A stretch of DNA of 7,086 nucleotides from Methanomicrobiales archaeon (lineage in GTDB: Archaea; Halobacteriota; Methanomicrobia; Methanomicrobiales; JACTUA01), in NCBI GenBank assembly GCA_028678635.1, contig JAJRDC010000068.1:1-7086 (forward strand). The letters are read 5' to 3'. Position 1 is the stretch's first letter. Each line of letters begins with the position of its first letter. The notes under the pieces are model-generated. The model searched no databases. It worked only from the letters and a program-made list of their open reading frames with translations, and was not told where the DNA came from. This document shows positions 1 through 5,821 of the stretch, piece by piece. Position numbers and translations under genes: made by a program.

Positions 1-113
1 ATTCTCTCTTTTCAGGGTCCCGACTGCTGCAACCTGATATTCCGCGAAAACCAGCGCCATTTTGCCCGCAGAATCCAACACCTTAATTTCAGGGCGAACC
101 GATACAGGTACCG
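1..113. other. Intergenic leader upstream of the tetrapyrrole operon
   Basis: By hand count 58 of 113 bases are G or C, clearly lower than in the genes that follow, which suggests non-coding or regulatory DNA. None of the three + frames gives a convincing gene end. On the - strand an open frame starts at an ATG at 58-60 and runs off the left edge (it begins MALVFAEYQVAAVG), so a divergent gene may start here, but 20 codons are too few to identify anything. No hairpin-plus-U-tract terminator or riboswitch-like fold (for example a cobalamin box) was recognised. Confidence 0.4.
82..90 (+). promoter_or_regulatory. Candidate archaeal TATA box of the operon
   Basis: The AT-rich element CTTAATTTC is the best TATA-like stretch in the leader upstream of the first gene. 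Its centre is about 27 bp before the ATG at 114. Since archaeal TATA boxes lie about 26 bp before the transcription start, the transcript would begin at or next to the start codon, giving a leaderless or nearly leaderless mRNA. There is no strong BRE purine tract in front of it, and the match to TTTATATA is only moderate. No other promoter-like sequence is expected within the overlapping genes. This is inference from spacing and composition alone. Confidence 0.3.
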
Positions 114-743
114 ATGGTGCCCCTGGTGCTGGACCTCTCCGGGAGACGGGTGGTGATCTTCGGAGGGGGACCGGTGGGTGCCAGGAAGGCTGCGTTCTTC
201 CTGGGCGAAGCAGAGGTGACGGTGGTCTCCCGGTCCTTTGGACCGGAGTTCGATGCCCTCCAGGTCCGGCTGATCTCTAAGGATCTGAAGGAAGTGTCAG
301 ACAGGGACCTGGCAGGCATCCTGAAAGGGGCATTCCTGGCGGTGGCCGCTACCGACGATGCGGTGCTCAATGACCGTATCGGGAAGATATGCCGGAGAGC
401 AGGCATCCACTTCAACAATGCGAAGGGCACACCGGGGGACGTGGTTCTCCCTGCGGTTACGAAAGGAGTGCACCACGCCGTTGCCATTACCACGTTCGGG
501 AAGGCCCCGGGCATGGCCCGTTTCCTGCGGGAACGTTTCGAGGCAGAGTACCCCGGGCTGGATCCCATGATCGAGCTCACAGACCGGCTCCGGACCGAGC
601 TGAAGGAGCGGATTCCCGAGCAGGCCATGCGGCAGGAGATCCTCGGGCAGATGCTGGCCGACCGGGAGGTCTGGGACACGGCGAACCGGGATGGGGACCG
701 GGCATGGGCGCTTGTGGAAGGGAGGTACCTCCATGGCCGGTAA
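114..743 (+). CDS. Precorrin-2 dehydrogenase / sirohydrochlorin ferrochelatase family protein
   Basis: A 209-residue protein of the Met8p / SirC / CysG N-terminal family, which oxidises precorrin-2 to sirohydrochlorin with NAD+ and in some members also inserts iron to give siroheme. A Rossmann motif (VVIFGGGPVGARKA) lies at residues 13-26. A family ATDD motif is at 79-82, and the GKAPGMARFLRERFE stretch at 129-143 matches the GGTSP-VLARLLRE region of Salmonella CysG. The C-terminal 65 residues are predicted helical, as in the family dimerisation/chelatase part. The length is normal for a single-domain member. Start: an in-frame TAA at 84-86 limits the upstream extension, and ATG 114 gives the expected short strand before the Rossmann fold; a weak AGGT lies at 106-109. 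Oddity: the loop that carries the catalytic Asp of CysG (Asp104, in NVVD) reads NNAK here (101-104), so whether it is a dehydrogenase, a chelatase or both is uncertain. The end overlaps hemA by 11 nt. The family call is firm; the exact activity is inferred. Confidence 0.92.
   Translation: MVPLVLDLSGRRVVIFGGGPVGARKAAFFLGEAEVTVVSRSFGPEFDALQVRLISKDLKEVSDRDLAGILKGAFLAVAATDDAVLNDRIGKICRRAGIHFNNAKGTPGDVVLPAVTKGVHHAVAITTFGKAPGMARFLRERFEAEYPGLDPMIELTDRLRTELKERIPEQAMRQEILGQMLADREVWDTANRDGDRAWALVEGRYLHGR
720..726 (+). promoter_or_regulatory. Ribosome binding site of hemA
   Basis: GGGAGGT lies 6 nt before the ATG at 733, inside the end of the upstream gene. It settles the hemA start against the in-frame ATG at 691. 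It forms the left half of the 12-bp palindrome GGAGGTACCTCC at 721-732. Confidence 0.85.
721..732. repeat. Perfect 12-bp palindrome directly before the hemA start
   Basis: GGAGGTACCTCC equals its own reverse complement and ends at the base before the hemA ATG. The left arm is the Shine-Dalgarno sequence and the right arm is complementary to it, so in mRNA the site could pair with itself (a short stem with a GUAC loop) or with another copy. The flanking bases (G720, A733) do not extend the symmetry. It lies in coding sequence (GRYLHGR end of the first gene), so it could be chance. Confidence 0.75.
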
Positions 744-2007
744 CCTGTTCGTGGACCTGGCCCTCGCCTCCGTCTCCCACCATGACGCCACGGTCCCGGA
801 GCTGGAGGCGGCCCGGCTGCCTGAAGGGCCGGAGTTCCTCCGGACGGCACGGGAGCAGTTCCGGGGCGTGATCCTGCTCCAGACCTGCAACCGGGTGGAA
901 CTGCTGGTCCAGGGGACGGGCGCCGCCCTGGAGGGATTCCTCAGGGCCCGGGGGAAGAAGGGATACCAGGTGACGGAAGGGGAGGCCGTGCTCCGGCACC
1001 TGCTGGAGCTGGCCGCCGGTATCGATTCCATGATCGTGGGAGAGGACCAGATCCTCGGGCAGCTGAAGGAGGCGGCAGCGGCAAGCCGGGACGCGGGGGC
1101 CTCCTCGCCGGTGCTGGACCTCTGCATCGATAAAGCGGTCCATGCCGGGATCCGGGTCCGGGAGCTGACCCGGATCAACCGGGGGGCGGTCTCCATCGGA
1201 TCCGCCGCCGTGATCCTGGCAGAGCAGCTCCTGGGGGATCTGCGGCAGAAGCACATCCTGGTGGTCGGATCCGGCGAGATGGGGATGCTTGTCGCAAAAG
1301 CCCTCATGGAGAAGGACCTGACCGCCATCTACGTTGCCAACCGGACCTACGAGCGGGCCGTCACCCTCGCGGAGAAGATCGGCGGGAAGGCGGTGTACCT
1401 GAAGGACCTGTACCACTACATCGCCCTCTCGGACGTGGTCATCTCCTGCACCTCGGCGCCCCACCCCATCATCCACCGTGACGGCCTCGCCGCTGCCATG
1501 AAGGAGCGGCAGTGGCCCACGGACCGAAGCCCGAGGCCTCTCGTCCTCATCGATATCGCCCAGCCCCGGGACGTGGAGGAGGAGGCCGCGGGGATACCGG
1601 GGGTGAGCCTCTTTACTATCGACAACCTCCGGTCGGTGAGCGAGCAGGCCCGGAAGTCCCGGCTGGAGGAGGCTGAGCGTGCCCTGGCCTTTGTCACCGA
1701 CGAGGTTCCCCAGTTCGCTGCGCTCGTGAACCGGGCGGCCGCGGACGACACCCTGTCGGTCCTCTATACCTGGGCGGAGGCGATCCGGACCCGGGAGCGG
1801 GACCGGGCCCTCCACCGGCTGGGCGACGACAGCCCACGTACCGCCGAAATCCTGGACGACCTGACCCGGGTGATCGTAAAGAAACTCCTCTCCGATGCCA
1901 CCATCTCCATCCGGGAATGCGCCGAGCACGGGGAGATCGTCCTTGCCGAATCCATTGTCCGTGCAATCACCGAAGGTGAGAAGATATGTTTCCCGAGAGA
2001 CGAATGA
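733..2007 (+). CDS. hemA: Glutamyl-tRNA reductase
   Basis: A 424-residue NADPH-dependent reductase that converts glutamyl-tRNA(Glu) to glutamate-1-semialdehyde, the first committed step of the C5 route to tetrapyrroles. The catalytic domain carries the nucleophilic Cys52 in QTCNRVELL (50-58), His89 at the conserved active-site position, and the signature GIDSMIVGEDQILGQLKEA (96-114). The NADPH-binding domain follows with ILVVGSGEMG at 175-184, and the rest is the helical C-terminal dimerisation domain. The length is typical (about 410-430). The ATG at 733 is chosen because GGGAGGT lies 6 nt upstream (720-726) and because homologues begin just before the first strand (NLFVDLALASVSHHD). An upstream in-frame ATG at 691 would add 14 residues of low-complexity sequence inside the previous gene with no ribosome binding site. 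The gene overlaps its upstream neighbour by 11 nt and hemB by 22 nt. HemA normally interacts with HemL to channel the labile semialdehyde, which fits their sharing an operon. Confidence 0.97.
   Translation: MAGNLFVDLALASVSHHDATVPELEAARLPEGPEFLRTAREQFRGVILLQTCNRVELLVQGTGAALEGFLRARGKKGYQVTEGEAVLRHLLELAAGIDSMIVGEDQILGQLKEAAAASRDAGASSPVLDLCIDKAVHAGIRVRELTRINRGAVSIGSAAVILAEQLLGDLRQKHILVVGSGEMGMLVAKALMEKDLTAIYVANRTYERAVTLAEKIGGKAVYLKDLYHYIALSDVVISCTSAPHPIIHRDGLAAAMKERQWPTDRSPRPLVLIDIAQPRDVEEEAAGIPGVSLFTIDNLRSVSEQARKSRLEEAERALAFVTDEVPQFAALVNRAAADDTLSVLYTWAEAIRTRERDRALHRLGDDSPRTAEILDDLTRVIVKKLLSDATISIRECAEHGEIVLAESIVRAITEGEKICFPRDE
1973..1980 (+). promoter_or_regulatory. Ribosome binding site of hemB
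   Basis: AAGGTGAG, matching the archaeal 16S 3' end, is 5 nt before the ATG at 1986 and inside hemA. It favours this start over the in-frame ATG at 2004. Confidence 0.75.
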
Positions 2008-2969
2008 GACGGTTCCGGCGCCCGGGGATCCGGCGCCTCTTCGCCGAGACCCAGCTGCGCCCTGAACACCTGATCGCCCCCCTGTTTGTGGACGAGACGA
2101 TCCGGCGCCCGACCCCCCTAGCCGCCATGCCCGGGCAGGACCGTCTCCCCCTCTCGTCCCTCCCCGTTGTGGCCGGGGAACTCCGTGACCTGGGGATCGC
2201 CGCGGTCCTCCTCTTCGGCATACCGGAGAAGAAGGACGCGGAGGCCACGTCGGCGTACGACCCGAACGGGATCATCCCCCGGGCGCTCCATACCATCCGG
2301 GAGGAGGTGCCGGATCTCACCCTCGCGACCGATGTCTGCGCCTGCGAGTACACGGACCATGGCCACTGCGGGATCCTGGGCCAGGTAAAGGGCAGGACCG
2401 AGCTCCTGAACGATGCCTCCCTGGACCTGATGGCACGGATAGCCCTCTCCCACGCGGACGCGGGGGCCGACATCGTGGCCCCCTCCTCCATGCTGGACGG
2501 CGTGGTCATGACCCTCCGGGACGGGCTGGATGACGGGGGACACGAGGACGTGCTCATCATGTCGTACTCCAGCAAGTTTGCCTCCAGCCTGTACGGCCCC
2601 TTCCGGGAGGCCGCCGATTCGGGCTGCCGGGACGGGGACCGGTCCAGCTACCAGCTTCCCGTGGGGAACGCCCGCGAGGCGCTGATGGAGTCGGCCCTGG
2701 ACGCGGCGGAGGGTGCGGACATCCTGATGGTGAAACCGGCCGGGTACTACCTGGACCTGATCCCGGCCCTCCGTGTCCACGGCCTTCCCGTCGCCGCCTA
2801 CCAGGTGAGCGGGGAGTATGCCATGATCCGGGCGGCCGCGGCCCAGGGCTGGCTCTCCGAGCGGGAGGCAGTCATCGAGACCCTCACCTGTATCCGGCGG
2901 GCGGGTGCGGATCTGGTTATCACCTACTTTGCGCGGCAGGCCGCGGGGTGGCTGCGTGAAATCGAGTGA
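1986..2969 (+). CDS. hemB: Delta-aminolevulinic acid dehydratase (porphobilinogen synthase)
   Basis: A 327-residue TIM-barrel enzyme that condenses two 5-aminolevulinate molecules to porphobilinogen. Both Schiff-base lysines are visible: Lys197 in [10 protein letters not shown] and Lys250 in MVKPAG. The zinc motif is intact, with Cys118, Cys120 and Cys128 in [11 protein letters not shown], so this is a zinc-dependent form rather than the aspartate-rich, magnesium-type variant. The substrate-lid segment GDRSSYQLP (217-225) is conserved. The N-terminus MFPERRMRR is the usual family start. ATG 1986 is preceded by AAGGTGAG (1973-1980), a good archaeal ribosome binding site. A second in-frame ATG at 2004 would make a 4-nt ATGA overlap with the hemA stop, but it would remove the conserved FPERR start and lacks as good a site. 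The first 22 nt are translated in two frames, encoding the HemA tail as well. The length matches the family (about 320-330). It overlaps hemL by 14 nt. Confidence 0.97.
   Translation: MFPERRMRRFRRPGIRRLFAETQLRPEHLIAPLFVDETIRRPTPLAAMPGQDRLPLSSLPVVAGELRDLGIAAVLLFGIPEKKDAEATSAYDPNGIIPRALHTIREEVPDLTLATDVCACEYTDHGHCGILGQVKGRTELLNDASLDLMARIALSHADAGADIVAPSSMLDGVVMTLRDGLDDGGHEDVLIMSYSSKFASSLYGPFREAADSGCRDGDRSSYQLPVGNAREALMESALDAAEGADILMVKPAGYYLDLIPALRVHGLPVAAYQVSGEYAMIRAAAAQGWLSEREAVIETLTCIRRAGADLVITYFARQAAGWLREIE
2945..2951 (+). promoter_or_regulatory. Ribosome binding site of hemL
   Basis: GGGGTGG lies 4 nt before the GTG at 2956, inside the end of hemB. It supports the GTG start over the in-frame ATG at 2905. 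Confidence 0.7.
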
Positions 2970-4203
2970 GCTCTTCGCCGAAGCCAGGAACCTGATGCCC
3001 GGCGGGGTCTCGAGCCCTGTACGGGCCATCTCCCCGTACCCGTTTTACACGGAGAAGGCGTCAGGCGCCCGCCTTACCACGGTGGAGGGAACGACCCTCA
3101 TCGACTGCTGCATGGCCTACGGGCCCCTGATCCTGGGCCATACCCACCCGGAGGTGAGAAAGGTCCTTGCGGCCCAGCTCCGTGAGGGGTGGGTGTACGG
3201 CACCCCCTCGCTCCATGAGCTGGAGCTGGCCCGCCTCATCACCGCCGACCACCCCTCCGTCGATATGATCCGGTTTGTCTCCAGCGGCTCGGACGCCACC
3301 ATGTCGGCTTTGCGCCTTGCCCGGGGGTTCACGGGGAAACAGGACATTGTCAAGGCGGAGGGGGGATTCCACGGCGCGCACGACGCTGTGCTGGTGAAGG
3401 CCGGCTCCGGGGCCACCACCCTGGGGGTGCCGGACTCCGCCGGCGTCCTTCCCGACGTGGCACGTCACACCCTTTCCGTGCCGTTCAATGACGTGGAGGC
3501 GCTGTCGGCGATCCTCACTGCCAATGCCGATGTGGCCGCCGTGATCCTGGAACCGGTGATGGGGAACATCGGGCCCATCCTCCCGGAAAAGGAGTACCTG
3601 GCCCAGGTCCGGTCCATCACCCGTGAGCACGGCGTCCTCCTGATCTTTGACGAGGTCATCACCGGGTACCGGGTCGGGATCGGAGGTGCCCAGCGGATGT
3701 GTGGCGTGAAACCCGACCTCTCCACCTTCGGGAAGATCATTGGCGGCGGGCTCCCCATCGGCGCCCTGGGAGGGCGGCGGGAGATCATGTCCCTCGTGGC
3801 CCCTGCAGGTCCGGTCTACCAGGCAGGGACCTTCAACGGGAATCCCCTCTCCCTCACATCGGGCCTCGCCACGCTGCGGATCCTCCACCGTGACCCCTCT
3901 CTCTTCCGTCGGATGGAAGAGGGGGCCAGGGCCATCGGGGAATCGGTCCCCCGGTCTGCAACGGGCTCCTTTGTCAGACTGGGATCCATGTTCAAGTACT
4001 TCTTCCGTTCCTCCCCGCCCCGGGATTACCGCCAGGCAAAGGAGTGTGATACCGCGGCCTTCCGGTCCTTCTGGGAAGGGATGCTCCGGGCAGGGATCTT
4101 CCTCCCCCCGTCGCAGTTCGAGACCAATTTCCTCTCCGCAGCCCATGGCGAGGAGGAGATCCAGGCCATTGCGGGGGAGTACGCGTCATGCCTCTCAGGA
4201 TAG
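2956..4203 (+). CDS. hemL: Glutamate-1-semialdehyde 2,1-aminomutase
   Basis: A 415-residue PLP-dependent fold-type I aminomutase that converts glutamate-1-semialdehyde to 5-aminolevulinate. The PLP lysine is Lys260 in [20 protein letters not shown]; the cofactor-binding FDEVITGYR is at 231-239. The family start ([20 protein letters not shown]), the [10 protein letters not shown] segment, the [10 protein letters not shown] loop (148-157) and the [13 protein letters not shown] region are all present, as is the C-terminal gating segment PSQFETNF with its glutamate. The start is GTG 2956: GGGGTGG (2945-2951) sits 4 nt upstream, and the protein then begins MKSSELF as homologues do. An in-frame ATG at 2905 would add 17 residues unlike the family and extend the overlap. 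The protein is slightly shorter than the usual 425-430, mainly in the small C-terminal domain. Two motifs differ: GTEA is GSDA (111-114), and FEAGF is FETNF. It overlaps hemB by 14 nt and hemC by 16 nt. Other class-III aminotransferases are unlikely given the sequence. Confidence 0.95.
   Translation: MKSSELFAEARNLMPGGVSSPVRAISPYPFYTEKASGARLTTVEGTTLIDCCMAYGPLILGHTHPEVRKVLAAQLREGWVYGTPSLHELELARLITADHPSVDMIRFVSSGSDATMSALRLARGFTGKQDIVKAEGGFHGAHDAVLVKAGSGATTLGVPDSAGVLPDVARHTLSVPFNDVEALSAILTANADVAAVILEPVMGNIGPILPEKEYLAQVRSITREHGVLLIFDEVITGYRVGIGGAQRMCGVKPDLSTFGKIIGGGLPIGALGGRREIMSLVAPAGPVYQAGTFNGNPLSLTSGLATLRILHRDPSLFRRMEEGARAIGESVPRSATGSFVRLGSMFKYFFRSSPPRDYRQAKECDTAAFRSFWEGMLRAGIFLPPSQFETNFLSAAHGEEEIQAIAGEYASCLSG
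4173..4179 (+). promoter_or_regulatory. Ribosome binding site of hemC
   Basis: GGGGGAG is 8 nt before the ATG at 4188, within the last codons of hemL. It is a purine-rich but imperfect match to the anti-Shine-Dalgarno sequence. Confidence 0.55.
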
Positions 4204-5075
4204 GGACCCGGGGGAGCCGCCTTGCCCTGGCCCAGGCCGAGACGGCCTGCCGAGCGCTGGCAGCGCAGGGGGTGGAGGTGGAGACCTCCATCATCCGGAC
4301 GAAGGGGGACGAGGTGACAGGCGTCCCGCTCCACGAGATCGGCGGGCAGGGGGTCTTTGTCCGGGCCCTTGACGATGCCATCCTCTCGGGCGAGATCGAC
4401 GCCGCAGTCCACAGCATGAAGGACATCCCGGCCCGGCGACCTGAAGGTGTCACCACCATCGCGGTCCTGCCCCGGGAATCCCCGGCCGATTTCCTGGCGC
4501 TCTCCACCGATATCGCGGACGTGACGGTGGTGGGAACTTCCAGCACCCGCAGGAAGGCCCAGATCCTGCGGCACGATCCGAAGGTGGAGGTGAGGGTGCT
4601 CCGGGGCAATGTTGACACCCGGGTGCGCCGGCTCCTGGCGGGTGACTACCATGCCATCGTGCTTGCCGAGGCCGGCATGAGGCGCCTGGGCATCACCCTC
4701 CGGGGCCACCGTCTCCCTCCGGAACGCTTTATCCCGGCGGCCAACCAGGGGGCGGTGGCGGTGGTCTGCCGGGACGATCCGGCCACCCTCATCACGCTCT
4801 CCTGCATCGACCACACGCCCACGCGGCGGGACGTGACCCTGGAGCGGGCGGTGATGGAGGCGGTGGGGGGCGGCTGTGCCACGCCGATGGGGATCTACTG
4901 CCGGCAGGGCCACCTGGTCGCCGAGGTCCTTTCGCCGGACGGCTCCCGCACGGAACGGCTGGAGGTGGACGTGGCGACACCGGAGGAGGCCCGGCATCAG
5001 GGAGAGATCCTCAGGGACCGGGCAAAGGAGCTCATCGCCATGGCACCGGCTGGATCAGGGGTAGATGAACCATGA
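4188..5075 (+). CDS. hemC: Hydroxymethylbilane synthase (porphobilinogen deaminase)
   Basis: A 295-residue cytosolic enzyme that joins four porphobilinogen units into linear 1-hydroxymethylbilane on a covalent dipyrromethane primer. The cofactor attachment site is Cys230 in [10 protein letters not shown]. The catalytic Asp79 lies in HSMKDIP (75-81), matching E. coli Asp84. The substrate-carboxylate-binding arginines are seen as Arg9 and Arg11 ([10 protein letters not shown]), Arg121-Arg122 (TSSTRRKAQ) and Arg139 (LRGNVDTR). All three domains are complete and the length is normal (about 290-310). The ATG at 4188 starts the protein right at the first strand ([10 protein letters not shown]), with GGGGGAG at 4173-4179 upstream. 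The gene overlaps hemL by 16 nt and meets cobA in a 4-nt ATGA overlap. The product is unstable and closes chemically to the useless isomer I unless a HemD acts at once; no hemD is seen here. Confidence 0.97.
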   Translation: MPLRIGTRGSRLALAQAETACRALAAQGVEVETSIIRTKGDEVTGVPLHEIGGQGVFVRALDDAILSGEIDAAVHSMKDIPARRPEGVTTIAVLPRESPADFLALSTDIADVTVVGTSSTRRKAQILRHDPKVEVRVLRGNVDTRVRRLLAGDYHAIVLAEAGMRRLGITLRGHRLPPERFIPAANQGAVAVVCRDDPATLITLSCIDHTPTRRDVTLERAVMEAVGGGCATPMGIYCRQGHLVAEVLSPDGSRTERLEVDVATPEEARHQGEILRDRAKELIAMAPAGSGVDEP

Positions 5076-5821
5076 CGGGAAAGGTGTACCTGGTGGGAGC
5101 AGGGCCGGGCAGCCGGGACCTGCTGACGCTCCGGGCGAAGGAGGTGCTGGAGGAAGCCGATGTCGTCCTCTACGACCAGCTGGCCATGGAGATCGTCCGG
5201 ATGATCCCGGACGGGGCCGAGCGGATCGACTGCGGCAAGTCCGGGTCCCGGCACACAATGGAGCAGCGGGAGATCGAGGAGACGATGGTCCGGAAGGCAC
5301 GGGAGGGGAAGCGGGTGGTCAGGCTCAAGGGGGGCGACCCGTTCCTTTTCGGCCGGGGCGGTGAGGAACTGGAGGCCCTCCGGAACCACGGGATCCCTGT
5401 CGAGCTGGTACCGGGGGTGACGAGCGCCATCGCCGTCCCGGGATGCGCCGGGATCCCCGTGACCCACAGGGGGTATGCCTCCCAGGTGACCTTTGTCACC
5501 GGCCACGAGGACCCATCCAAGGACTCATCGGCTATGGACTGGAAGCAGCTGGCGGCGTCCCCCGGGACGATTGTGATCCTGATGGGGGTCCGGCAGCTAC
5601 CGTCCATCGCAGCCCAGCTCCAGGCCCACGGCATGGCGCCGACCGTACCGGTGGCGGTCATCGAGCAGGGCCTGCAGCCGGACCAGCGGGTCACCGCCGG
5701 GATCCTGGGAGATATCGCGGAGCGAGCACGGGCGAGGGGTGTCCGGCCCCCGGCCGTCATCGTTATCGGGGACGTGGTGAAACTCTGGAGGGAGGAGAAC
5801 CTGTGCGGAGCGAAGAAGTAA
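5072..5821 (+). CDS. cobA: Uroporphyrinogen-III C-methyltransferase (SUMT)
   Basis: A 249-residue SAM-dependent enzyme that methylates C-2 and C-7 of uroporphyrinogen III to give precorrin-2, the branch point towards siroheme, corrinoids and F430. It shows the class-III tetrapyrrole methylase motifs in order: VYLVGAGPG at 5-13, the LYDQL segment with Asp35, [18 protein letters not shown] at 82-99, VPGVTSA at 113-119, GIPVTHRG at 127-134, and MGVRQL at 171-176. The length fits the stand-alone enzyme; it has no fused HemD domain and no CysG-like N-terminal part. The SUMT-specific [12 protein letters not shown] segment distinguishes it from later corrin methylases such as CbiL/CbiF. The ATG overlaps the hemC TGA as ATGA, with AGGGGT at 5057-5062 as a rather distant ribosome binding site, so translation is probably coupled to hemC. 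The 3' end overlaps ilvD by 19 nt. Confidence 0.96.
   Translation: MTGKVYLVGAGPGSRDLLTLRAKEVLEEADVVLYDQLAMEIVRMIPDGAERIDCGKSGSRHTMEQREIEETMVRKAREGKRVVRLKGGDPFLFGRGGEELEALRNHGIPVELVPGVTSAIAVPGCAGIPVTHRGYASQVTFVTGHEDPSKDSSAMDWKQLAASPGTIVILMGVRQLPSIAAQLQAHGMAPTVPVAVIEQGLQPDQRVTAGILGDIAERARARGVRPPAVIVIGDVVKLWREENLCGAKK
5787..5797 (+). promoter_or_regulatory. Strong ribosome binding site of ilvD
   Basis: GGAGGGAGGAG is 5 nt before the GTG at 5803, within the end of cobA. It is the most extended Shine-Dalgarno-like tract in the window and fixes the GTG start. Its strength may allow ilvD to be translated more than the genes before it. Confidence 0.8.

Noticed and set aside
1..113. Cobalamin riboswitch, tRNA, CRISPR or insertion-sequence end in the leader
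   Set aside because: No conserved riboswitch box, cloverleaf, spaced repeats or terminal inverted repeats could be seen in this short stretch.
691..732. Longer hemA start at ATG 691
   Set aside because: It adds 14 residues unlike HemA homologues and has no good ribosome binding site, while 733 has GGGAGGT at ideal spacing.
577..1929. A 450-codon open frame on the - strand opposite hemA
   Set aside because: It lies wholly opposite a clear HemA and shows low-complexity Gly/Pro/Arg-rich sequence typical of antisense frames in GC-rich DNA; no family motif and no ribosome binding site.
2004..2007. ATGA junction as the hemB start
   Set aside because: It is in frame and attractive as a 4-nt overlap, but homologues usually keep the FPxRR residues before it and the GGTGA site fits ATG 1986 better.
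2015..2109. Three copies of CCGGCGCC within about 95 bp
   Set aside because: Each encodes Arg-Arg or Arg-Pro codons in the HemB N-terminus; no regular spacing or flanking similarity, so codon usage explains them.
2905..2955. Longer hemL start at ATG 2905
   Set aside because: It adds 17 Arg/Gly-rich residues not seen in HemL and would overlap hemB by 65 nt; GTG 2956 has a ribosome binding site and the expected N-terminus.
3061..4146. A 361-codon - strand open frame opposite hemL
   Set aside because: Same reasoning: mirror of a confident gene, composition Gly/Asp/Pro-rich, no motif.
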